Below the pieces are notes generated by a model, which saw nothing but the letters and a program-made list of their open reading frames with translations, was not told where the DNA came from and ran no database searches. Below, piece by piece: positions 12,344-23,553 of a stretch of DNA of 64,000 nt. The first letter of the stretch is position 1. The number at the start of each line of letters is the position of its first letter. The translations under genes and the position numbers were made by a program. The stretch comes from Viola odorata (taxonomy: Eukaryota; Streptophyta; Magnoliopsida; Malpighiales; Violaceae). The stretch spans positions 15,389,569 to 15,453,568 of the forward strand of contig OY829545.1 in assembly GCA_963691705.1 (NCBI GenBank), written 5' to 3'.

Positions 12344-15300
12344 TCAAGTTGATGCTTCCCCTTCCAGACGTAACCTTTTGGGGGCTCTCTCATTCCCTGG
12401 ATTGCTGGTGCTCATCACTCTACTCTCGTTGGCCTCTACCGAACACCTTTTGTAAGGTTTAAATCCTGTTCTACGAGCTGTGAGTTTTTCTTGCCCTAGC
12501 CCGATTGTAAGTAGCCCCTCTTCCCGAATGTTTTCAGAACTGGGCAATTCCATTCGTTGACCGCAGAAACCAGCTCCCCACAACTTGCTGGTGAGGTCCA
12601 ACAATAATGCACCTTCAACTTTCTCACCTGTGCTTTTCATTTGTTCCTCATTGCTTCCGTTCAGCTGTACCTTACCTTTCACATCATGTGGTGGTGAGAA
12701 GCTTTGTGGCAGTCTTTCTCTGGAGAAGAGTGCTTGAAAAGCCAGACGACCCTGACACAATAACAACAGCATGAGTACACATAATGCAGATGATGAACCA
12801 TATCCTACTATCAAATTAACAAGATAGAAATAAAGGAGAGTTATGTAATTACCACATCCGAGACCTCCTTCCATGAATCGCCCATTAAGCTGCTGGTGCT
12901 TCTAATGCGACGACTACTAGACACAGCTCCCGGCTGATTCGCATCAGCTTCTTTGGTCTCTTCCTTGCCTTTCCCATTCTTATCTAGTGTATTCATCTCT
13001 ACATCACTGCTCGAAGGTGTATTCGACCCACATGAAGACCGATCAACCTGTTTTCTGCTCTTTGTTTTGGCTGGATCAACGACCTCAGGTGCTGTTTTAG
13101 CCATCTCGTGATTATTGGCCTCTGTCTCACCATTTTCCTTTCGACCCCCATTCTCTTCAGAATCTGATGACACATCTGGTGCTTTAGAGGCTGGGTTTTG
13201 AGCTTGCAGAGTCTCAGACTGCTCTTGATCCAGATTTTGGTCATGCAAAGGAGAATTTTCTATACTAGTTTCCATTCTCTCTGTCTTGGCTTCCGGAACT
13301 AGACTGGAATCCACCAATGGGCCTGCAGTGGCAGATACAGGAGCACAAGTAAAGGCAGCATGAAGCGGTGTGCATACTGGTAGTAGTCCATGGGCTGCCC
13401 ACCATGCAGTTGCTGCAGCCACAGTAGCCGCAGCAATGGCTGCCATACTGGGAGTTGAATTAATTTGCCTAGATGGAAAACCTCCTTCAACACATGCTGG
13501 AGAATCAGCAGAATTTTCCACACTTCCATAGGGCCAAAAGGTAGCTGCAAAGCTTGCTGCAGCATGAGCTGCAGGGTTTTGTAGCAGAGTTGACAAAACA
13601 AGACTTGAAAATGCTGAAGACATCTGGAGAAATGATCTGTAATCATGTTGATCATGGTGAGTTGAAGTAAAGGTGGCAGGAAAGGTTGGAAATGATTGTT
13701 GCGTAGTGGATCTAGGTGAAGTATTTTGATGTTCAGTACTGGCTGAAGCAGCTGGATGGGGGTAAAAACCAGGATGTGCATGGAGTTCTCCTACTGGGTG
13801 GTACATGGATTCTTGAAATGACATATCCGATTGAGCAGTTTGCATGCATGATGCCAAGCTCCCATCTATTATGTGCACAGGGACATGCCTTGGGTAGTTC
13901 TGCATGGTTTCCATCTCATCAAAATCACCTGATATCTTTCGGTCAGCCAGTTTCTCTTCCGAGGTGCAGGAATTTTGCAGCTTAGAAACTTTACTGGTGT
14001 CATTATCCTGAACTGTTGGTTTGGCCTCAGTCTTATCCAACTTCTGATTTCCATCAAGCTCAATGGTGACATAGGATTCACTAGTTGCACCGTGATTCAC
14101 TCTTTCCTTCATTGAAGGTACAAACTCCCTAAAAGAGCAGGAATTTCTGAACCCCTCTGGTGTTGGTATGGAATTCTTCTTGGCCGAAGAAACTGAGGAA
14201 CAGTGAGCCTCTTGGAGAAGGGTGAACACTTCTGATTCACTTTCTTTCTCAATTGTCATCTTCTCATCTCCATTTGGTTTCTGATAATGTACAAAAATGA
14301 ATTAAGGAACAAGAACAATTAAATCAACAATGAGGGGAAAAGAAAATGCCATGTTTACCTCAGGAAGCGGTTCTTTCTCCAAGTCCAGAACTTGTTTGGA
14401 ATGCTGAAAAGAGGCTGAATTTAAAAGCTTCCCATCTTTTCCTCCAGCCTGTGAACTAGTCACACCTGTCTTTCGAGGATAAGGATTGTTTGGTTTCCTT
14501 TTAGGACGAGGAGGTGGGATTTCTATGTCAAGAGCCTGACTTATAGGAACACCCTTGTTAACAGCCTCCTTTTCCAACTGCTAATAAAATGCTTGTTAGA
14601 GATTCAATAGAATAAGTTTCAATAGTAACATGTTCATTGATCACTGATTGCAGCAGTCAATAAAGAGACTGTGGAATAGCTCAACTGTTGTTTTATGGAA
14701 CAACAGTAGTTTACAGATGTAGTAAGTTCTCCTATGGTCTGAGAATGTTTTTAAAATTTTGAAAGAGTACCATAATATGGTTCAAGAAATATGAATATTT
14801 CAACAACTTTGTCATTTCACTTTTCGGTAAACACCAAAACAGACAAGCAATATGATTAGTAGGGAATTTCTGTCACATGTTTATACGGGCTTCTTTTGTA
14901 CATGCATATCCAAATGACTAACTTTCTTTTTGTGTGATAATACTCATTCATCTATTTCATAAGGAAATGAATTGCTCCCTTATTTCAGCATATGGGCTAC
15001 TAAATTTTCCCTATCCTCATGATGTTTTTTTGATTTTGCAATTGTGACTGCATCCGGGGGGTTGGGGGTGGTTGGCGGCTTGACCAAGTAGTCAGCTTGA
15101 CTTCTTGGCCTCAGAGATTGGGAGAGAGAATAGGGTACCCTTTATGAAAACAGTTCAGAACTTTTGCACACTAAGTAGGGACCTAACTGATGAAGAGTGT
15201 CTCTCTTTTTGACCATTCTCTTGTACATTATCATTATCATATAATATACAGAACTCTAACCTTAACCTAAAAACCCAACTTTTCCCGAGATATATATAGT

Positions 15301-17366
15301 AATGTTTCCTAGTATTCTGCCAGTGAACTTACATCATCCTTTATACCTTCACAAAACTCAAATCATGAATGCTGTGTAGCTACTCCATGTTATATTAGAT
15401 ATCAAAACACAAACAAAATGTAGGTCTTATAAGATGAAAATCACCAAGTCATGAGAGGCCTAACATGAATAGATATAAAGTAGGCAATGATATCATATAA
15501 TTTCATGTACTTCAATCAAGGTTTTCCATCAAATGGTATATAAATAACTCAACATGGTTACCACAGAGAGATGGACGCAACACTATGGGACAAATGTGCA
15601 CAAAGGTTTTAGCTCTCATATATCCTCTCATCTCAATCAATACATACACCATTTCATTGCTTTTTTCAACAAGCTTGAAGATAGAAGTTTATCTTTTTGC
15701 TGGCATGAGACTACATCTATTGCATACCTAGCTCTCTTTTGAGCGCCAGCCAAAACATAAATGATATCGCACAATTCCTTTTTTACAAATGCATCTCTAT
15801 TTGTAGAATAGAAGTAAAGGCAATTTACCCTACCAAACTCTCCTATGTGTTCGGCATTAGTTACTAATTTGTGACATGAAGCAAGCAGGGTTACATATCT
15901 AGAGAACATACAATTATTAACTAAATGGTTATGAAATATGTCTTTATAGCAAACTTCACAAATGTACCACTCCAAGACTTAGATACCTTAAACACTAATT
16001 GAGCTACAAGGCATTCTGAAGACCTAGTCTAGTGGCTGCTTGGGAAGGCTCACCAATTTCAGTTTTCAAGATCCAATATTGGTTAAGTTTTCAGAAAGTC
16101 TGCTGTATTCACAGATCAAAGATGACCAGTGTAAAAGGAAATACAAACATGTTACAATACTGATTGACTTCAAGGAAATGTTCACCAATCTCCTACAAAT
16201 CTGCTACAGTTTATCTATGCAGGACTAATTTGCATATAATGCAACAAGAGTATGATGAATGGAACTATTTTTAAGAAGTTGGTTCCCTTCAGGAAAATGC
16301 ATCATGATAGCCCAATGATGCACTTGCATGTTATAAGATATCACAGAGTTCAAAGATATATCTGCAAGAAACTTGATCCACATCACCTTTAAATGCTTCT
16401 CAAAGTAGTCCTCCAACACTAGAGAGGAGAGAAACTTCAACTAGCTAAAATCAATGAGGTAACAGCAACCATCAAAACAATGCACAAAAGCAAAATAAGA
16501 GTCCCCATGAAGTATGCAATACCAAATCGTACTACTTATGTTACAAAATTTGGTTGTTGACTTGAAAGAGATTAAAGGTAGACAGGGAGCAAGTCTTTGG
16601 GGGAGAGAAAACTAGATTTCCATCGTTAATTTAAGCCACTCATATAGTCTAGTAAGTGTGCTTCATAGCCGGATGACAATAAAATCCACAGATTGCAAAC
16701 ATGCCAGAACAACCATCAAGAAAAGAAGAAACAATTCAACTAGGTTCTTAGCTAAGTATATCAACAATGTCACTACGTAAGAAAGGAATTGATAAAACAT
16801 TAGCTGCAAAAAACCAAAAGCACTGCCACTGACTGACCTTTGAAAAGAACTTCTGCGCATGACTTCTGATCTGCACAGCTGTCTTTGTTCCAATATGCTC
16901 TGCACACATCCAACACAAAAACACAATGAAGTGGGGGGGATAGATCTCCAATTAAGGTTAAAATAGTCAAGAATTGTGTCCTATGGCATTCCGAGTGTCT
17001 ACATGATTCTCCTGCCACTTCCACCATTAATCCCCAATTAACAGCAGTCAAATTGCCCTCACAACAACAATAAAAGAAAATAAAAATAAAGAGTTACAAC
17101 ATTTGCAAGACTAACCTTCAATGCGCTGCCATGCTCTTCCATAGAGCTTCAAGGCCTCTAGGAATCTATTGTGCTCCTCCTCTGTCCATCTTTCACGTTG
17201 CTTGGTAATCGTATATGGTTTTCGTGTCTATAATTTGCACAATTTAAGTCAAAAAATTTGAATACTTGTTTAATTAATACAAAAAGGAGCAGATTACAAG
17301 ATCAAAGTTTGTTTCTAGAGTAGTCACCTTGATAACCAAGTCTTCTCCGGAAGAGTACATATCCAT
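12344..17366 (-). CDS. LHY: LATE ELONGATED HYPOCOTYL (LHY/CCA1-type REVEILLE MYB), core clock repressor
   Basis: Six coding exons on the minus strand give 2268 nt, 755 aa: 17366-17328, 17227-17116, 16899-16838, 14577-14359, 14280-12853 and 12751-12344, all in phase. The single MYB repeat occupies residues about 22-71, with [29 protein letters not shown] and the signature SHAQKFF at 63-69, which binds evening-element DNA. A basic region follows ([16 protein letters not shown]). The long acidic/Ser-rich centre and the C-terminal [18 protein letters not shown] box are typical of LHY. The protein is a dawn-phased transcription factor that represses TOC1 and other evening genes. Intron 3 (14578-16837) is 2.26 kb; a long intron near the MYB exons is usual in CCA1/LHY. 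The protein is longer than Arabidopsis LHY (645 aa). Exon 4 has a NAGNAG acceptor, so one extra Gln before LEKEA is possible. Confidence 0.95.
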
Positions 17367-18800
17367 CACCGGACTTTAGCAGCTCACCGCTGCTTCAAAT
17401 CCTCTCTAACGAACAGGGGATAGAACAAAAACCTCCTTCCATTTCTTTCAACACCAAATATTACAAATAAAGCCGTTGTTCTCGAAGCCCACAAGAGCTG
17501 ATAACTCAACAACAACACCACTACTGCAGACAAAAAACAACAACAACAGTGGATAGAGATCTGCCTCTGTTTAGTATAAATGGTATTTAAACTTAAAACA
17601 AGTACGGGAAATTAAATTAAGTTCTTCAAGGACAAAAAACTTCAAGAGTCCACCAGAACAGAGTTGAGACGCAGCTCCGTAACAGTTCTAAAAGTAAAAT
17701 CCTTTATTCAGAATCCTCACCAAAACGAACGCGTGGACGCCAAATCCTTTACATAATAAAACAGAAAAAAGAAAGAGAGAGCAAACAAAACTCGAATCAG
17801 TAAGCTACAACTACTTTGCATTACTAGTACACAAGCAGTTTTCATTTCTCTACTTCCTTTCCAAATTTTCCCGGCAACCAAACAGGAAATTTCAAAGAAA
17901 GCAGAAAAAATACTTAATAATCATTAAAAAAAAACAAATCCCTCGATATGCGAGAGATTTACCTGCCGAGAAATCCATGGTGAAACACAGATGCAGAATG
18001 AGTGATCAGCATGCACTGAAATCTAGCCAAGACTCACATAACAAGCAAACAGTTTCTCCAGCAAACTGGATCCAAATCTCGAGCTCAAAAAGAAAAAGAG
18101 AAGAAATCACCAGAAGAAGAAAAAAGGGAGATTTTGAAAGGAGTGAACAGAGAAGGGGGCTGAAGAGAAAATAGAGAAGTGAAAATGAGCTGAGGTGAGA
18201 GCTCTAAATCACCAGAAACTACAGTTCTACGGAGCAATCTCAGCCACTATAATTTCTTGTGGATTTCTAATCTGTTTTGCTTTAAAAAAATTCAGACTAT
18301 TATTAAATTTGAGGCTGGCGATTGAGGAGGATGGTGGGTAAGGAGAGAGGTGAAAGGATCATGCCATGTGGCAGAAATTTAGTGGCTGATTAGTCTAAAG
18401 CACACCCCTTGCGCTTTTTATATTTCCTTCCTCTGCCATTTCCCTTGTCGCTCGTCATCAACTCTCCACCACAAACTCGTCGTGTCCCTAAGGGTGGTAT
18501 CGTAAAAGCAGCATCTCATGTTTGGAGGCGGGGCCCTCCACTGAGGTGGCCCTTCGCGAAGAACCGGTTCTTCGCTGTGCAGACGCGTGTCGAAAGAAAA
18601 GCGGGGGGCGTCTGCCAGCGTGGCATGTGATACCGATACGAGACGGTTTTTGTAATGTTGGGCTACGGGTTGCTGCCGGTTTCAATGAAGTGTGAGGGTG
18701 TGGACAGGTGGGGTTGTCAAAGATTCAGTCAAAGCCACAAAGATCTAGCCACGTGTAGGTAATATCCGGTGCGGTCCGAGGAACAGAACAGCGAAAGTGT
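17367..18800 (-). promoter_or_regulatory. LHY 5' leader, leader intron and promoter
   Basis: Upstream of the LHY ATG there is a plausible leader intron: donor CAG|GTAAAT with exon end at 17963, acceptor GTTAG at 17406. A TATA box (TATAAAAA on the minus strand) lies at 18415-18422. Together these suggest transcription starts near 18390 and the leader is spliced. The leader is rich in AGAAA/GAAGA tracts. The small plus-strand frames at 17977-18630 sit antisense to it and look like chance. Leader introns are known in LHY/CCA1 genes; the exact start site here is inferred. Confidence 0.55.
18750..18755. promoter_or_regulatory. G-box CACGTG upstream of LHY
   Basis: A palindromic CACGTG lies about 330 bp upstream of the inferred TATA box. 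G-boxes bind bHLH/bZIP light regulators such as PIF and HY5, and occur in CCA1/LHY promoters. Location supports function; use is not shown. Confidence 0.5.
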
Positions 18801-20723
18801 CTGGACTAAAAAGGAAGAACATGGGCTGGCCTGGTTAATAGGGCGAAAGCCCAATAACTTTTATGTGTATGGCTGAAGCCTGAACTACTACGACTCTACG
18901 AGGGTCAGTTAGATGGGATATGTTGGTCACTAATGGATTTGCTCCTACTAAAGTTCAAAATTTTGAAGAATATTTTATGAATTTTTAGATATGACCCATA
19001 CGTATATCTACCCTTATTAAATTAACACTAATTATGTTCGCGTCGGGTTATAGAAGTAAAATACTTAATGTATGTGACTTCTCTATATAATAATTGAATT
19101 TGTAACTTCTTACTCACACCAATCGTATATTGATTAATAGTGTATATAAAGTTAACTTATTACGAAGACAATTTATCTATTTAAAATTCTAGTTTAAAAA
19201 AATAAATAATCACCATCTTATTTGAAGCTGTATTCTTTTTTTTACTTTTCCACCGGCTCTATTTTTCTCATTGTTATTGTTATGCTACTTAACTTTACTA
19301 ATCCGTCATTAATTCAGTTTAATTAGTTTTACATTTTAAAATAGATATGACTTAGGGTCTGTTTGGCGTTCCAGTTCTGGTCCGAAAAGTGTTGTGGGTA
19401 AAAGTGCTGTGGGAAAAGCACTTTTGTGCAAAGCAGTGTGCTGTTTGGTAAACATTTCTTAAAAGTGTTGTGGGAAACGAGAAGTTGTTTTTGGTGTCTG
19501 GTAAACACTGCTTTTAGAACTATAGTTTGAGTATAAAATGACTATAAAGGGCATTAGTCATTTTTAGTGTTATTTATTTACATTATTTAATTCAATATTT
19601 TTTCTAAACAAATAATTTAACTATAATTTTCTAAAAACTGCAATTTTAACCTTTTAACTATAAAGGACACAATTTATTTCAAGCATTAAAATTAATATTT
19701 TTTAGTATATATATAGATTATTTAAATCAATCTATTTCTTTAAACAAATAATTAACATTTTATTAAATAAAGTTAAATATTGAGCACTATTTTAAAATTT
19801 TACATATATAAAATCACAATTATCTATTCATCATTAATCCATTACCTATTGAGTTACTTTTTTTATGCGAATACATCAATAATATTTTTTTTAATTTTTT
19901 AAGAAATTAATGTAACATATGAATTTCTACTTGACTCCTCATATTATTCAAATAAACATAAAAGTTGGTAAGTAACATTACAATATTTACCATATGGTTC
20001 AATTATTAAAATACTCTACTAAATATTTAAAATATTAAGATCTTATTTTTTTATTTTGGTATTATCACTAACTAATTGATATCCAATATTACATTAAATG
20101 ATATAATTGGTATTTCTATTTTAGATTTATCAAAATGTACAATATTTTTGAAATATGTAATGACACGTATAATAAATAAAAAACTTAATGAATAATCACA
20201 TTTTTTTAGTGAGTATGTTACATTTTTTGTGAGAAATCGTCAACTTATAAATATTTTAATTAACAAAAAAAGTAATGGTAACCTAAAGAAAATGTAAAGA
20301 ATTGTTTATTAAATAATACAAATATCATATATATATATATATATATTTGCGTATCATAAATTTGAGTAGCACAACTTATTTCAGACAGACAGGATTATGG
20401 CGGATGACTTTTGGAAATAGCATAAAATCTTTCTATTTCGCAACTCTATTTAATGATTAAAAATGCAAATACAACCTTAAAACTTAAAGCTAACAATTAA
20501 AGCTTACACTTAACTCCAAACACCAATACAGGTGCAAAGTCATATCAGCAAACACCTAAACAAGACAAAATTTTCAAGAAATTTCAGGTTAAAGAACAGC
20601 CAAATAGTGCACAGCACTCCCAACCTTTCAGTTAAACATCAACCAACTCTACACAAACAATGGGAACAAATTACAGAAGTTCTATGTGTTGTGAGTTTAC
20701 TTCGAATTGTCACCTCTTTCCTG

Positions 20724-20948
20724 CTACAGCATGAACATTTGGTGCTGAGAAATCCAAGGCTTGCTCTCAAGCATCAATTTGAGCTGCTCCCAGGCATCAA
20801 CCTTGGGCCAAAAGTAGTAAGGGGTCAAAGGAATGGTGTCATGCCCTGGTATCACTTGGTTTAGTGCAATACCAATCGTCTTTTCCATCCAGATGAACTT
20901 TAACACCACCCTTGGTTTCTCCATTGGCTTCACCACCACTCTCAGCTT
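20724..20948 (-). pseudogene. Captured exon of plastid ribosomal protein PSRP3 (Ycf65-like), truncated
   Basis: After a GTTACAG acceptor, one exon on the minus strand encodes 74 aa containing [27 protein letters not shown] and LESKPWISQ. This is the conserved core of the nuclear-encoded plastid 30S protein PSRP3 (cS23/Ycf65). The frame stops right after QMFML, where family members continue with a NQATDIINLW-type tail. The N-terminal transit peptide exon is not seen upstream. It therefore looks like an internal gene piece that lost both ends. Its orientation matches the UCP and RPE pieces upstream, which suggests joint capture. Confidence 0.7.
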
Positions 20949-21856
20949 CTGTAACAGATGATATGCAGATTAACAAGACAACAGAAGTCCAGAACATTCT
21001 AGAAACAAAATCATCTAACTGTATCTGTCAAAATTACAGCCAAGTTGTTTACCACATCTGCCAATTCTGAATCTGCCAATTCTGAGAGTTTTCATCACAA
21101 GGGCAGTTATTGACAGCTATTCAGAAATTTTGCTTTCCAACTTAACACATGTAAGAACACAAACATTTGGAATAACAATACTTGCTAGAAGGATATGATT
21201 TAAAGGCTCTTATCTTGTGCCGGACCTTCTCTTACTTGCCTTAATTCAGAAATCAACACACTATCTGGATGTCATGTAGTTATAAGAAACAAACAACCTA
21301 ACTCAAGCTGAGGACTTTTTACTTCACTGCCAGTATAAAAGGAAAATCAAAATTTAGAAAGAAAACAGGCTGAAATAGATGTTAGGCTTGTGGAAACCTC
21401 TGGGCTTACAAAATAACCAGAAAATAATAAGCATAAGATCAGCAGCCTATTTACACTAGTCTGGCCAGAAAATCTGATGCATATTCGAAAAGACTCTCCT
21501 AAATACTCAACATCATCTTGAGCACAGAATGCCTAGTCATTTTTGTGAAAGCTAATATTGAGAACAACATTTGTGTGCTGAGCAGAATTAAGTAGGAGCA
21601 CAAATGGCAGCATTCATCCATTAAGTGTAATTCAAAAAAGAAACAAAAATCTCCACTAAAAAGAATCATTCACTAGCAAGGGTGTATGATGGCAAACCAG
21701 GATACACATACCTCCAAAAGTTGTTAAAGTGGGAAGAATTCCCTATCGCATTTTGTAATAGCCATTCTACAAAGCCAAATGCTGACAGCCATGTGCCAAT
21801 GACCTTAAACTAACCCTCGAACCAAAATCCATGCTCTCTTGGGTTTACTGCTATTA
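20949..21856. other. Non-coding stretch between PSRP3 and UCP fragments
   Basis: No coding sequence recognised. The part next to 21857 reads as the 3' UTR behind the UCP stop codon on the minus strand. The part next to 20949 probably includes PSRP3 intron sequence. A short direct repeat of an AATCTGCCAATTCTGA-type motif occurs near 21058-21092. Confidence 0.4.
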
Positions 21857-22061
21857 TCAAGGCGATTCGATACTTTTGATAAATTTCTTGGCCTGTGAGA
21901 GGATGAGGGGAAAATGAGCAAGTTACTGGAAAATAGTTCATGTGAAATGATTACAGAGCATTTGCAATCTGTACCTGCTCTAATGTTAGAAACATGATGA
22001 CATTCCAAGATCCTAGCCGGCCAAAATTTGGGATAAAGCCCTTATAGAAGGCCAAAGGTCC
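21857..22061 (-). pseudogene. Captured last two exons of a mitochondrial uncoupling protein (UCP/PUMP)
   Basis: Two exons on the minus strand: 22061-21975 (29 codons) and 21892-21857 (11 codons plus stop). They are joined by a proper intron and in phase. The first encodes [20 protein letters not shown] followed by VIMFLTLEQ; the second encodes AKKFIKSIESP and stop. This is the last transmembrane helix and C-terminus of a plant uncoupling protein of the mitochondrial carrier family. All earlier exons are missing; the sequence in front is intron-like and runs into RPE intron sequence. It is a fragment, not a gene. Confidence 0.85.
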
Positions 22062-22346
22062 CTGCAAAAGATGTTCAATGGTCAAGTTAGTACTTAGAAC
22101 ACATTAAGAATTAAGCAATATTTTGCAAGATTGGCGAGTATCAAGAATTATGAGGTGATTATTTACTATGTCAACAGAATAGGCTTGCTATAGAATTCTG
22201 GGATTTGACCTTGTGTTCTTATTTTACGAAAGTAAACAATAGAATTAAATAACAATGAGATTGGTTAAGAAAAGAAAAAGAATGAGTCACCAATAAGTGA
22301 AGCATGCAGACATTCAAAGGATAAGTGAAGGGCATAAGGATTTTAC

Positions 22347-23114
22347 TTTGTATGTTTCCTCAAACTCTCAATGACTGGAACACCGATGGTCAGATTTGGA
22401 ACAAAATGCCTGTAAGAACAGTAAACAATATAAACCCATACCAGTAAGACAACAACCAAAAAGCTCAAAGCATTAGTTTTCATCTAAATTAGCACAAACC
22501 ACAAAAAACTAGCCACAAAAATAACTAAATTTGCTTATGGAACAGGAATCATTTATTAGCATCTAATCACTAAAATCACTCCAAACACTTCCTCACATTC
22601 TTTTCAGAAACCTTCCTATCACTTACTTGAACCAAATAACCACAACCAATTTCATTTTTTCACACCAAAAGTTGGAAATAACCTCATAATTGACAAACAG
22701 GTATTCAAGCAAAATAATTTTTTGCCTCATTTAACAACAAACAAGGAAGAAGAAGAAAACTATTCATGAGAAAAACAGAACACGCAGCAACGAAAAACAA
22801 AGATATGGATTTCTACAATTAACAGAAAATAACCAAACTTTGCAGTATCACAATCCCAATGAAAGTCCAAGAAAAGTATCGAACTTTACCCATCCTGCAG
22901 AGAACAACAAAACAAAGTAATCAGCTTTACCATGTACAATCACTAATTTACTCACCCAATACGTTTAGCAGTACTTAAAACCAGATTAATCACTCACCAT
23001 GATGTCCATGTGTAGCCAATCAGCGCCACAATCGAGCATCCGCTTAGCTTCTGACGCCAAATTAGAGAAGTCCGATGACAACATCGACGGTGCGATCTTC
23101 GCTGCAACACCCAT
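22347..23114 (-). pseudogene. Captured 5' part of cytosolic ribulose-phosphate 3-epimerase, with a 5-nt microexon
   Basis: Three exons on the minus strand: 23114-22998 (39 codons: [20 protein letters not shown], then [19 protein letters not shown]), 22894-22890 (GATGG, 5 nt) and 22409-22347 (HFVPNLTIGVPVIESLRKHT plus part of a Lys codon). Spliced, they read ...MDIMDGHFVPNLTIG..., the canonical start of RPE, the Ru5P/Xu5P epimerase of the pentose phosphate pathway. A GA-rich leader lies upstream (about 23230-23300). The remaining exons are absent; intron 3 runs into UCP sequence. If exon 3 were spliced to the next acceptor (22061), the frame would shift and stop within about 17 codons. An upstream in-frame Met at 23168 would add 18 residues, but MGVAAK is the family start. 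Confidence 0.85.
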
Positions 23115-23553
23115 TATCCACCGGTTATCTTCGACTTGAGGCGGCTTTACGGGTTCGGATTCTATCAAATTCTAGAGCGGTGGTATAGATTCGCAACGAC
23201 GAAAGGAATCAAACCCCTAAATTTATTTACAGATTAAGAGAAACCCTAACGAGAGAGTGAGAGAACGAGAGAGCTTGAGCGGAGCGAGAGAGCGAGAGAG
23301 CGAGCGATTTTTTTGGTATATTTTATACCTGGTTTATTTGTAATTAAGAAGGAAACCAGGGGATACTTTTGTCCAAAAATAATGAAAGCCCAGCTTCCCG
23401 TGTCCATGGGAAACGCACTTGTGGCCACTGCTTTATTTTGGTGCAGTGGGAAATAGAGGCAAATTCTAAAGGAAACCCAATAGAGCTTGGGAAGGTGTTT
23501 ACCTAACACCTTTCTTTTTTCCAACCCAAATCTAAACCCCAAACGGTAGCTTA

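Larger units (their letters stand above)
19355..23550. mobile_element. Candidate gene-capturing TIR transposon (Pack-PIF/Harbinger-like), about 4.2 kb
   Basis: The left end reads GGGTCTGTTTGGCGTT. The right end, read inward on the minus strand, is GCTACCGTTTGGGGTT (11 of 16 identical). Both ends are flanked by TTA (19352-19354 and 23551-23553), the target size and sequence used by PIF/Harbinger elements. Inside, all on the minus strand, lie partial copies of three unrelated genes (RPE, UCP, PSRP3) with introns. The left 1.2 kb is AT-rich filler with a short (AT)n run at about 20325-20347. The terminal repeats are imperfect and the TTA is only 3 bp, so these boundaries are tentative. A Helitron origin (same-strand capture with introns) is the main alternative; I did not recognise a Helitron 3' hairpin. 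Confidence 0.35.

Noticed and set aside
19355..20527. A separate 1.2-kb MITE ending at ACTCCAAACACC
   Set aside because: The right end resembles the left inverted repeat weakly (GTGTTTGGAGTT), but no matching TTA or other target duplication was found there; the TTA at 23551 fits better.
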